Assembly: GCF_000336635.1 (NCBI RefSeq)
Contig: NZ_AOLY01000035.1
Coordinates: 62,001 to 126,000 of the forward strand
DNA length: 64,000 bases
Direction of reading: 5' to 3'
Origin: Haloarcula japonica DSM 6131
GTDB lineage: Archaea > Halobacteriota > Halobacteria > Halobacteriales > Haloarculaceae
Below are positions 43,633-50,791 of this stretch, in pieces. Position 1 is the first letter of the stretch; each line of letters opens with the position of its first letter. The translations under genes were made by a program, and so were the position numbers. The notes under the pieces are model-generated. The model had not been told where the DNA came from, did not search any database, and saw only the letters and a list, made by a program, of their open reading frames with translations.

Positions 43633-43944
43633 ATGGCGACTCAGGACACACCACAGTCGGACACGGTGGCGGCACTGCCCACTGACAGCGCGGACCCGGA
43701 CGACCTGTCGCTGTCGATACCAGCGGATGCATCACAGGCAGAAGCAGCGGCTATCACCGCTGCGATCAGCGCTCACCTGACCGACCGCCAGCGCGCTGCT
43801 AAAGCGTCATTGCAGCGTTCGCCTGTCGAGCATGTTGACAAATGGACACTGGCCGGACGGCTGGCGAACGTGGGCAAACGCCGTCCTCCGAACAGGGTCA
43901 AGCGCGGCGAGGAGTGGAAGGCGGCGGCGCGAGCGCGGTACTAA
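43633..43944 (+). CDS. pccX: Haloarchaeal propionyl-CoA carboxylase accessory subunit
   Basis: A 103-residue protein starting one base after pccB. It has an Ala/Asp-rich N-terminus, a helix [20 protein letters not shown] and a basic end [20 protein letters not shown]. In Haloferax mediterranei a small haloarchaea-specific subunit PccX encoded with pccB is needed for carboxylase activity. Size, position and sequence style fit that subunit. Confidence 0.8.
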   Translation: MATQDTPQSDTVAALPTDSADPDDLSLSIPADASQAEAAAITAAISAHLTDRQRAAKASLQRSPVEHVDKWTLAGRLANVGKRRPPNRVKRGEEWKAAARARY

Positions 43945-44126
43945 GAGTCGGTAAACTCCTGCAGTACTTCGAGGTCGCGAGTGGTCCGCATGAACTCCGA
44001 CAGCGACCGCTCGGCCCCACAGTCGTCACACGTGAACTGCGTCTCCGGGGCCGGGAGGTCGGACACTTGCTCTTCCCAGGCGACTGAACACGCCGGACAC
44101 TGGAGTTGAAGCCAGGCTTCCTGCAT
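43941..44126 (-). CDS. Small zinc-ribbon protein
   Basis: A 61-residue protein with two CxxC knuckles ([15 protein letters not shown] and [14 protein letters not shown]) that together form a zinc ribbon. It probably binds nucleic acid or protein. ATG 44126 is chosen because a TATA element (AAGTATATCC on the minus strand, 44151-44160) lies 25-34 bases upstream. Its stop overlaps the end of pccX by four bases in convergent orientation. Confidence 0.72.
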   Translation of the reverse strand: MQEAWLQLQCPACSVAWEEQVSDLPAPETQFTCDDCGAERSLSEFMRTTRDLEVLQEFTDS

Positions 44127-44150
44127 ATTTCGTGTGTGGTTAGCACGCAC

Positions 44151-44160
44151 GGATATACTT
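44151..44160 (-). promoter_or_regulatory. TATA element of the small zinc-ribbon gene
   Basis: The minus strand reads AAGTATATCC, 25-34 bases before the ATG at 44126. Confidence 0.5.
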
Positions 44161-44213
44161 TGTGTGGATTCTCACTGCCGGGGGCTGTGGTGCTGTTTGT
44201 CGATTCATGGGGT

Positions 44214-44229
44214 TTTTGGACTGCCTAAA
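44214..44229. promoter_or_regulatory. Distal iron-box-like repeat of the siderophore-binding gene
   Basis: TTTTGG-ACTG-CCTAAA, one mismatch from the perfect box. It lies upstream of the TATA-like GATTTAAGCC (44239-44248), with a perfect second box on the other side of that TATA. Confidence 0.55.
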
Positions 44230-44248
44230 TATGGGAAGATTTAAGCCA

Positions 44249-44264
44249 TTTAGGCAAGCCTAAA
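44249..44264. promoter_or_regulatory. Proximal iron-box-like repeat of the siderophore-binding gene
   Basis: TTTAGG-CAAG-CCTAAA, perfect arms and four-base spacer, ending five bases before the ATG at 44270. It would cover the start of a leaderless transcript, as expected for a repressor site. Confidence 0.7.
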
Positions 44265-44269
44265 AAGAT

Positions 44270-45436
44270 ATGAACCGACGAGAGTACATCGTTGCGGCCG
44301 GTGTCGGGCTGGCAGGTACCGTTGCCGGCTGTTCGGGTCAGTCCGAGACCGGGAACGGTGGTGACGGCGCGACTGACGATTCGACGGAATCCGGGACGAC
44401 GGCCGCGGAGTCGACTGCGACAGCGAACACCGAATCGACGGGTTCGGGTTACTCAGTCTCGATGGAGCCAGTCGGCGAGGTCACCTTCGAGTCAGCCCCG
44501 GAGGTCTGGGTCGCGAACAACGGCAGCTGGGCAGATATGGGGATCGCGCTCGGTCTCGACGCACCGGAGGGAGTCTGGCTACCATCGCGATATCATACCC
44601 AGTACTACGACGAGATTCCGGGCGTCAGCGTCGACGGAAGGTCGATCCAGAAGTTGTGGGGGGACAGCGGTGTCGGGAAAGAGCAGTTCTACGAAATAGA
44701 CGCCGACATCCACGTCATGGATCCGAACTTCCTGCAGAGCCGCGGGTCCTGGGAGCAGTCGGATATCGATGAAATCGAGTCCCAGATTGCCCCCTTCTTC
44801 GGGAACAGTATCTTCTCGACGGGCTACGAGTGGCACGATTACACCTACTACACGCTGTACGAAGCCTTCGAGAAGCTCTCCCAGGCGTTCCAAAGAACCA
44901 CCCGGTTCGAGGCGTTCCAGTCCCTCCACGAGGAGTTCCGGGCGAGTCTGGACGATATCGTTCCGGACTCGAACCCCGACCGACCGGAAGTGGCCATCAT
45001 GTGGGCCGGGGGCGACGAGCCGACAAGCTTCTCACCGTACCTCATCGAGGACGGGACCAGCTTCAAACAGTGGCGGGACCTGCACGTGCGCGATGCGTTC
45101 GCAAAAACCGATGTCAGGGACTTCCACGCCGACCGGAGTAAGGTCGACTTCGAGACGCTGCTGGAGATCGACCCCGAGTACTTGCTCCTACGGGGGCAGG
45201 AGAACAAGACGCGTTCGGAGTTCGAAGATTCAGTCGTCAGTTTCCTCGAATCGGACCGGACCGGGAGCGAACTGACGGCGGTACAGAACGGGAACGTGTA
45301 CCGCGGCGGACCGCTGTACCAGGGGCCGATAACGAATCTGGTCCTCACTGAACGGGTCGCGTCGCAGGTGTACGACGTAGACCGGGAGCTGTTCGACCGC
45401 CAGCGCGTCGCCGATATCGTCGCTGGGGATCTGTAG
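44270..45436 (+). CDS. Siderophore/cobalamin-type ABC substrate-binding lipoprotein
   Basis: A 388-residue helical-backbone binding protein. The N-terminus MNRREYIVAAGVGLAGTVAGC has a twin-arginine start and a lipobox (Cys21), followed by a Thr/Ser/Glu/Gly linker. The mature part (VEVWVANNGSWADMGIALGL-like strand, FETLLEIDPEYLLLRGQEN, AVQNGNVYRGGPLYQGPITNL) matches TroA/FecB-type receptors for ferric siderophores or corrinoids. No permease or ATPase gene follows. Two iron-box palindromes frame its promoter, supporting an iron substrate. Confidence 0.85.
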   Translation: MNRREYIVAAGVGLAGTVAGCSGQSETGNGGDGATDDSTESGTTAAESTATANTESTGSGYSVSMEPVGEVTFESAPEVWVANNGSWADMGIALGLDAPEGVWLPSRYHTQYYDEIPGVSVDGRSIQKLWGDSGVGKEQFYEIDADIHVMDPNFLQSRGSWEQSDIDEIESQIAPFFGNSIFSTGYEWHDYTYYTLYEAFEKLSQAFQRTTRFEAFQSLHEEFRASLDDIVPDSNPDRPEVAIMWAGGDEPTSFSPYLIEDGTSFKQWRDLHVRDAFAKTDVRDFHADRSKVDFETLLEIDPEYLLLRGQENKTRSEFEDSVVSFLESDRTGSELTAVQNGNVYRGGPLYQGPITNLVLTERVASQVYDVDRELFDRQRVADIVAGDL

Positions 45437-45443
45437 GGGAACC

Positions 45444-46271
45444 ATGGTCGGACGAACGCTCGCGGATATCCGTGACAGGCTCTCGGAGCTCAATGTGGCT
45501 GTCGGGCCGTATCGCGTCGTCAGCGCCAGGACGGGCACGCCGCCGTTCCCAGTGTCCGGGATGCAGTTCCCGGACCGCGAAACAGCCGTCGAAGCGGCCA
45601 GCGTCGCGACTGCCTACCGAAGCGCCCTCCGCCGCTACGACCCACGTGTCACCGTTCACGGCCTCATCGTCTGTGAAGCGCCGTGGGGGACCAACGCCGT
45701 CAGGACTGGCCCGTCGTCGCTCCCGGAGTACTGTCACACGGTCGCCGGGTCGCTGTTCGAAGTGCTGTCGGGCCGTCATCGCTCCGTCGAGCAGGCAGTC
45801 ATCGACAGCTATCTGGAAGCGGCTGAGGAAACCGAGAACCGCGAGCGACTCTGTCTGGCGATGCTCGAAAGCATGGCCACGGCACTGGAAGAACACCTCG
45901 ACCCGGAGAGACAGGCGGACACCCTCCGCGAAGCCGCCGGACAGCTACCGAGAAAGCCAAGCGGGCCAGAGCCAGTTCGGGACGCCATCGCCGACCTCGA
46001 AACAGCAGGGCTGGTCGACGAGGCAGCAATCGAACCCGCGGCCGCCGGTCCCGGCCGCTGTTCCAGATATATTACATTACAGAACTATCGCCCGACGCTG
46101 TCGGACCTCCGCTGCCCAGTGTTGCCGATTGCCGTCGAACTGCTGCGCCGGACGAGTATCACGCCACAGATGGCCCAAGCGGAGCGAACTGCGGACGGCT
46201 GGCGGTTGCTCGTCTCACTAGCCGGTGACCAACCCGCCGAAGGGCTGTCGGTCGTTAGGACGACTGCGTGA
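45444..46271 (+). CDS. Unrecognised haloarchaeal protein co-transcribed with the siderophore-binding gene
   Basis: A 275-residue soluble protein beginning seven bases after the binding-protein stop, so almost certainly in the same iron-box operon. I recognise no domain. The N-terminal half has SARTGTPPFPVSGMQFPDRETAVEAASVA, which could be a small alpha/beta fold, and a central helical part. The C-terminal half reads like a winged helix (LRCPVLPIAVELLRRTSITP). There is no signal peptide. It could be a cytosolic partner in iron release or a regulator. Confidence 0.7.
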   Translation: MVGRTLADIRDRLSELNVAVGPYRVVSARTGTPPFPVSGMQFPDRETAVEAASVATAYRSALRRYDPRVTVHGLIVCEAPWGTNAVRTGPSSLPEYCHTVAGSLFEVLSGRHRSVEQAVIDSYLEAAEETENRERLCLAMLESMATALEEHLDPERQADTLREAAGQLPRKPSGPEPVRDAIADLETAGLVDEAAIEPAAAGPGRCSRYITLQNYRPTLSDLRCPVLPIAVELLRRTSITPQMAQAERTADGWRLLVSLAGDQPAEGLSVVRTTA

Positions 46272-46335
46272 ACATTCCACTCGTTCTATAGGTCAGACCG
46301 TAATACATACACGAGACCCCTGTGACGGCACAGGT

Positions 46336-47487
46336 ATGGGAGTCGCAGTAATCGGCGCGTCAATGACGAAGTTCGGGCAACGTGACGCCTGGATCCGTGA
46401 GTTGCTCTCGCAGGCAGGCGAGGAGTGCCTCACCGACGCCGGCGTCGCGCCCGACGACGTAGAGCACCTGTACGTCTCGAACATGGCCAGCGGCGAGTTC
46501 GAAGGGCAGACGGGAATCATGAACCTGCTGGCCCACGACTTGGGGGTACTTCCGGCCTATAGCGAACGGGTCGACCAAACCTCGTCCTCGGGCGGGGCCG
46601 GAATCTACGAGGCCTGGCAGTCAGTCGCCAGTGGGGCCAGCGAGATGACGCTCCTGGTCGGCGGGGAGAAGATGACCCACAAGACGACGGGACAGGCGAC
46701 CGACATCATCGCCTCGATCACCCACCCCGACGAGTACAAACACGGCGTGACGCTCCCGTCCTTCGCCGGGATGACCGCTCGACACTACTTGGAGCGGTTC
46801 GACGCGCCCCGTGAGTCACTGGCCCGCGTGGCGGTCAAGAACCACAGGAACGGCGTGGACAACCCGAAAGCGCAGTTCCAGAAGGAGATCACGATGGAGA
46901 AAGCGCTGGAGTCACCCATCATCGCGGACCCGTTGCGGCTGTACGACTTCTGTCCGATTACGGACGGCAGCGCCGGGCTCATGTTCACGACGGAGGAACG
47001 GGCCAAAGAGATCACTGACGAGTATGCGCTGGTCTCCGGCATCGGCGGGGCGACCGATACCCACGTCGTCCACGAGCGCGACGACCCGACGGTCATGGGC
47101 GGGGTCGTCGAGTCGAGCGAGCAGGCCTACGAGATGGCCGGTCTCGGGCCTGACGACCTCGACGTGGCCGAACTGCACGATATGTTCACCATTCTGGAGT
47201 TCCTCCAGCTGGAGGGCATCGGTGTCGCCGACCAGGGAACGGCCTGGGAGATGGCGATGGATGGGGCCACTGCCAAGGACGGCGAGTTGCCAATCAACAC
47301 CTCTGGCGGGCTCAAATCGAAGGGCCATCCGCTGGGGGCAAGCGGTGTCGCGCAGGGCGTCGAAATCTACGAGCAGCTCGTCGGCGAGGCCGGGCCACGA
47401 CAGGTCGAGGCTGACACCGCACTGGCGTGTAACGTCGGCGGATTCGGGAACTGTGTCATCACCACCATCATGGAGGCCGCAGAATGA
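46336..47487 (+). CDS. Beta-ketothiolase alpha subunit with serine nucleophile
   Basis: A 383-residue thiolase. At the nucleophile position the sequence is VDQTSSSGGAGIYEA, with Ser83 where the other thiolase (15315) has Cys84. The active-site histidines are in VAELHDMFTI and LKSKGHPLGASGVAQ. A Ser-His-His set and a two-subunit make-up are features of haloarchaeal PhaA/BktB beta-ketothiolases, which condense acetyl-CoA with acetyl- or propionyl-CoA for PHBV. ATG 46336 follows a promoter gap of 64 bases. Its stop overlaps the OB-fold gene (ATGA). Confidence 0.87.
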   Translation: MGVAVIGASMTKFGQRDAWIRELLSQAGEECLTDAGVAPDDVEHLYVSNMASGEFEGQTGIMNLLAHDLGVLPAYSERVDQTSSSGGAGIYEAWQSVASGASEMTLLVGGEKMTHKTTGQATDIIASITHPDEYKHGVTLPSFAGMTARHYLERFDAPRESLARVAVKNHRNGVDNPKAQFQKEITMEKALESPIIADPLRLYDFCPITDGSAGLMFTTEERAKEITDEYALVSGIGGATDTHVVHERDDPTVMGGVVESSEQAYEMAGLGPDDLDVAELHDMFTILEFLQLEGIGVADQGTAWEMAMDGATAKDGELPINTSGGLKSKGHPLGASGVAQGVEIYEQLVGEAGPRQVEADTALACNVGGFGNCVITTIMEAAE

Positions 47488-47864
47488 CGCTGGAAGCAGG
47501 TATGTGTTCGAACGGTCACGTCTCGTACCCCACGCATCCGCTGTGTCCTGAGTGTGGCGAACCGCAGGAAGAAACCTTTGACCTTGCGGACCGGACCGGC
47601 GAAGTCGTCACCTGGACCCATTCGACAGCGACGCCACCGGGCGTCCGCGAGCCTAACACGCTGGCTATCGTAGAATTCGACGTAACGGACATCGATGACG
47701 CGAGCGACGAGTTCGTGCGCGCACTCGGGCAGGTGACCACGGACGAGGTCGAAACAGGTGATACGGTCGAACCCGTCTACGTCGAGGAACTCCGCAACCC
47801 CGACGCGGGTATCAAGGTGCCCGAGAGTCAGGACTGGGACGGCTACCGCTGGGACCCGGTCTGA
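47484..47864 (+). CDS. Beta-ketothiolase OB-fold/Zn-ribbon (beta) subunit
   Basis: A 126-residue DUF35-type protein. The zinc ribbon is AGMCSNGHVSYPTHPLCPEC (Cys/His and CxxC ligands), followed by an OB-fold (VVTWTHSTATPPGVREPNTL, VTTDEVETGDTVEPVYVEEL). It overlaps the thiolase alpha gene by four bases. In Haloferax mediterranei such small subunits are required for ketothiolase activity. Confidence 0.87.
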   Translation: MTLEAGMCSNGHVSYPTHPLCPECGEPQEETFDLADRTGEVVTWTHSTATPPGVREPNTLAIVEFDVTDIDDASDEFVRALGQVTTDEVETGDTVEPVYVEELRNPDAGIKVPESQDWDGYRWDPV

Positions 47865-47971
47865 TCGCTCTCCACATACTGCCGGATAATGCGACCCTTT
47901 TCGACCGCCGCTGAGTAGACTGTCGCTGACGCCGCCGGAGACGGCATAGAAGCCGAACAGGAAACGCGGAC

Positions 47972-48451
47972 CTATACGGTCGAGACTGTTGTCGAGTAGG
48001 TATCCGGGAGGGTCCCAGTTTCGCCGAGTTCTGTAATGCACTCCTCGACGGATTCCGTTCGGCCCGCGTCAGCAAAGGGGGCTACCTGCACCAGGTCGCC
48101 GTCCTCGTAGACCGCGAGACAGACGGCCGGCATGACGAGTTCGCGGCGCCTCTCGCCCGTCGTCGAACTGTAACAGAGCCGGGTGTCGAAAAACGGTGCG
48201 AGGCAGACTCCGGCCTCGCGGGCCCAGTCCGCAAACTCGTTGTACAGGCCCCGTTCGGTTCCGTTACCGGGGCCCTGCAGCGGCACGCGTTTCTCCCATT
48301 CGACCGTTTCGATGTCGTCGAGTACGCCACGGCACACCAGCTCCTGTAGCTCACGTTCGATAGCGGTACAGCGTTTCTGTGACGGCGAAGGGAGGTCAGA
48401 CCGGACGAACAGGGTCGCCCGGTGACCACTCGGAGCGGTAGAGCTGGACAT
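47972..48451 (-). CDS. Haloarchaeal conserved protein, possible HTH-family regulator
   Basis: A 159-residue protein starting SSSTAPSGHRATLFVRSDLP and containing IERELQELVCRGVLDDIETVEWEKRVPL, a helix-strand pattern seen in many small haloarchaeal proteins that carry or lack a C-terminal HTH. RELVMPAVCLAVYEDGDLVQVAPF forms the conserved core. Function is unknown. The upstream region (48455-48505) is AT-rich and holds the promoter. Confidence 0.65.
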   Translation of the reverse strand: MSSSTAPSGHRATLFVRSDLPSPSQKRCTAIERELQELVCRGVLDDIETVEWEKRVPLQGPGNGTERGLYNEFADWAREAGVCLAPFFDTRLCYSSTTGERRRELVMPAVCLAVYEDGDLVQVAPFADAGRTESVEECITELGETGTLPDTYSTTVSTV

Positions 48452-48530
48452 CGGTATTCATACCTATACTTGTACAATAATAAATCATTATGTTTGATAA
48501 AACATAACTTTCATACCGCACTGGATTCCG

Positions 48531-49115
48531 TTACTCCTCGTCGCTTCCATCTCCGTTTTCGCTACCGCCGTTGTCCCTGTCCGGACCATCGATATCGTCT
48601 TTTATCGACCGTAATTCGGCATCTACGTCCACTGGGACGTCAGTGACCTGATCGGGGTCGACCTCCTCACTCATCCCTGGTTCATCGGCTAGTCTATCCT
48701 GGATCTGGTCACGCAACTGTTGGGCTTCCTGAATGAGCTCGCGGGTGTCTTCATCTTCCGGCCTCCCTTCCACAGCCTGCTGGAGGTCCGTCAGTGCACC
48801 GTCGAGTCGGGAGAGCGTGGCCCGACTCAGGTCACTCGCACGCTGTCGCACTTCATCCGAGGCGGACCCGGTCGATGTCGGCCGCCCTTCGGCCATCCGG
48901 AGGGCTCGACGGAGAAGTTTCAGCGCCTCGATATTGGTCTTCAAGACGAGAATGACTGCGGGGATAGTCACATCGCTGGTGAACCGCAGGAGTTCACCCG
49001 GCGTCGGGGGCCGCGGCAGGCCGCTGTCGGTCGTAGGCTCGACCTCCGTCTCTAACTCCTGTAGCGTCGTAACGAGGTCCGTAACCAGGGCGGTAAGGTC
49101 GTCGTCCGAACTCAT
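48531..49115 (-). CDS. Haloarchaeal conserved helical protein
   Basis: A 194-residue acidic protein rich in helices, with one moderately hydrophobic stretch (FTSDVTIPAVILVLKTNIEALKLL, about residues 45-68) and a disordered Asp/Glu/Gly tail. ATLSRLDGALTDLQQAVEG and LIQEAQQLRDQIQDRL look like coiled coil. I recall similar haloarchaeal proteins of unknown function; no role can be assigned. It is divergent from the iron-box 49-residue gene. Confidence 0.7.
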   Translation of the reverse strand: MSSDDDLTALVTDLVTTLQELETEVEPTTDSGLPRPPTPGELLRFTSDVTIPAVILVLKTNIEALKLLRRALRMAEGRPTSTGSASDEVRQRASDLSRATLSRLDGALTDLQQAVEGRPEDEDTRELIQEAQQLRDQIQDRLADEPGMSEEVDPDQVTDVPVDVDAELRSIKDDIDGPDRDNGGSENGDGSDEE

Positions 49116-49214
49116 ACCTTTCTCTTGTCGCCTCGGGTACTAAAGGTCGCGCCGTGTCAGCGGCCGGCTTCTGGTTGCCGCTGCCGTCGATGCAGGGAGT
49201 GGCGCCCATAGACA

Positions 49215-49230
49215 ATTAGGTCAACCAAAA
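49215..49230. promoter_or_regulatory. Distal iron-box-like repeat of the 49-residue gene
   Basis: ATTAGG-TCAA-CCAAAA, two mismatches from consensus, with the same four-base spacer. It lies upstream of the TATA-like CCTTTTAGC (49232-49240), mirroring the arrangement at 44214-44264. Confidence 0.5.
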
Positions 49231-49240
49231 TCCTTTTAGC

Positions 49241-49256
49241 TTTAGGGGTGCCTAAC
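49241..49256. promoter_or_regulatory. Proximal iron-box-like repeat of the 49-residue gene
   Basis: TTTAGG-GGTG-CCTAAC, one mismatch from a perfect box, ending seven bases before the ATG at 49264. It would cover the transcript start. Confidence 0.65.
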
Positions 49257-49263
49257 TCAGGTA

Positions 49264-49413
49264 ATGCCATCACAGACGGACGATGTCGAGGTCTCCGAGG
49301 ACCGCCCGGACGTTGCAGCACTGGACAGCGGTGCTGACAGAACCGTATTTACCGAAGACGGGAACAGAGACGGCTGGATTTCGACCGACGTAACTGTCGA
49401 CCTTCGACGATAG
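49264..49413 (+). CDS. 49-residue conserved-looking protein with iron-box promoter
   Basis: A short ORF from ATG 49264 to TAG 49411-49413. It is acidic at the start and ends RTVFTEDGNRDGWISTDVTV then DLRR, a pattern I associate with a family of very small haloarchaeal proteins of unknown function (possibly DUF7331). Support comes from the TATA at the leaderless distance and two iron-box repeats in the same layout as the siderophore-binding gene. It is a candidate iron-stress microprotein. Confidence 0.72.
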   Translation: MPSQTDDVEVSEDRPDVAALDSGADRTVFTEDGNRDGWISTDVTVDLRR

Positions 49414-49556
49414 TCCGTTCGTCTCCCCGCTCGCGTTTCTTTTTCCTCCGAGTCTCGAACTGCGTTCTACCGGACCGGTTCACATCCTGCGACACAGTCT
49501 GAGCTATGTGGCGACTATCCAGCGGAAGAAACTGAGAGAGAAAGCCGTGTGCCGTT

Positions 49557-50096
49557 TTAGTCTAGGACGAGCGTGTCGTCTTCGAGGTAGTGCTCGATGT
49601 GGTGAGCGTCTTCCTCGGTCTGGACGATGATTTCCCGGAGGATCTGCGCCGTGGCGTGATCGCCGAGGTTCTCCGCGAGGTCGATGTGGTCACGGAGCGA
49701 CTCGATGACGTCGCCGTACATCTCGAGGTCGTTTTCGAGGGATGTCCGGATGTCGTACACGTCCTGTCCTTCCGGTTCAACCGACGCGTGCTCCTCCTGT
49801 GCCTTCCCGCCGGCGATGGGCGTGCCGCCGAGGGCCTGCGCTCGCTCCGCGAGTTCGTCGGCCGCTTCTTCGGCATGTCCCGCGGCGTCGCCGAGGAACA
49901 GGTGGAGGTCACGGAACTCGGCACCTTCGACGTTCCAGTGGTGCTTCTTGACCTGATGGTACAGCGTGTACGTGTCGGCCAGGTCCTGGTTCAGCGCGTT
50001 GATTACCTGCTCGGACTTCTCCTTGTCGAGGCGGAGTTCGTTCTCTTCGACTTCCCCGAACTCGCGTCGGACGTGCTCTTGTGTTGCCATAGTCAT
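49557..50096 (-). CDS. dpsA: DpsA, DNA-protecting ferritin-like protein
   Basis: A 179-residue Dps/ferritin. The ferroxidase signature spans KKHHWNVEGAEFRDLHLFL and HAEEAADELAERAQALGG, providing the inter-subunit His, Asp and Glu iron ligands. The N-terminal 35 residues resemble the extended tail of Halobacterium DpsA. It oxidises and stores iron as a dodecamer and protects DNA from oxidative damage. ATG 50096 is chosen because a TATA element (50119-50124) lies 23-28 bases upstream; MATQ at 50090 and an upstream start at 50159 are less likely. Confidence 0.93.
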   Translation of the reverse strand: MTMATQEHVRREFGEVEENELRLDKEKSEQVINALNQDLADTYTLYHQVKKHHWNVEGAEFRDLHLFLGDAAGHAEEAADELAERAQALGGTPIAGGKAQEEHASVEPEGQDVYDIRTSLENDLEMYGDVIESLRDHIDLAENLGDHATAQILREIIVQTEEDAHHIEHYLEDDTLVLD

Positions 50097-50118
50097 CTTA
50101 TCGTACATGTGGAGGCCA

Positions 50119-50124
50119 CTTAAA
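50119..50124 (-). promoter_or_regulatory. dpsA TATA element, with an upstream palindrome
   Basis: The minus strand reads TTTAAG, 23-28 bases before the dpsA ATG. About 20 bases further upstream, 50145-50161 reads TTTTCGGGAACCCAAAA, a near-palindrome reminiscent of, but not identical in spacing to, the iron boxes. Confidence 0.45.
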
Positions 50125-50268
50125 GATTGTTTTGTGAAAATTTGTTTTCGGGAACCCAAAAATTATATTCTCAGATAGAATGGCTGGTTACCTGAACTGA
50201 AATATTATCCGATAATCACAACCGTCTCTCTAGCCCAGGCTGGGAACCTGATAGGAAAAGGAACGCAC

Positions 50269-50658
50269 CTACTGCGACGACGGCCGGGAAACAACGAGCG
50301 CGACGGCGCTTTCGCCGATAGCGCTGCTGTCGACGGCTGTTTCACGAAGAACGTGTTCCTGATGGACTGCAACGACCGCGGCGAGCAGGTAGTCGTCGAG
50401 TCCGAGATGCGTGCCGTACTCTTCCCAGACGCTTTCTCTAACAGCCATGAAGAACGTCTCGGGCGTGCGGTGCAGCACTGCATCGTCGAACCGCTTTCGC
50501 CACTCGTAGACGAGATCCTCGACACCTGGGTTCTCACGCATCGTTCGCTGGTGGTCAGCGAGCGCGGACCGCAATTGCTCTTCATCGACGCTGTTTGTCC
50601 CCGCGACTCCACGGACCACGTCGTCGTCAAATGGTGCCAGGAGTGCTGTGTCAGTCAT
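50269..50658 (-). CDS. Conserved hypothetical protein
   Basis: A 129-residue mostly helical protein (VEDLVYEWRKRFDDAVLHRT, ESVWEEYGTHLGLDDYLLAAVVAVHQ) without signal or membrane segment. No family recognised. It is divergent from the acyl-CoA synthetase gene, with 133 bases between. Confidence 0.68.
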   Translation of the reverse strand: MTDTALLAPFDDDVVRGVAGTNSVDEEQLRSALADHQRTMRENPGVEDLVYEWRKRFDDAVLHRTPETFFMAVRESVWEEYGTHLGLDDYLLAAVVAVHQEHVLRETAVDSSAIGESAVALVVSRPSSQ

Positions 50659-50791
50659 CGGACACCGCTACGGGGGTGACGAACAAAAACACCGTCACAC
50701 CGAAATCGCGGTAATGAATCGTCTAGATTCCCGCTTACTGGGAGTTCCCCACACCTATATTCGGGCCCCACTGTAACCACCGAGTAGAGGC

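Noticed and set aside
46225-46335. Longer N-terminus for the serine-type thiolase
   Set aside because: The extra residues overlap the end of the previous gene and lack thiolase similarity; MGVAVIGAS at 46336 matches the usual start.
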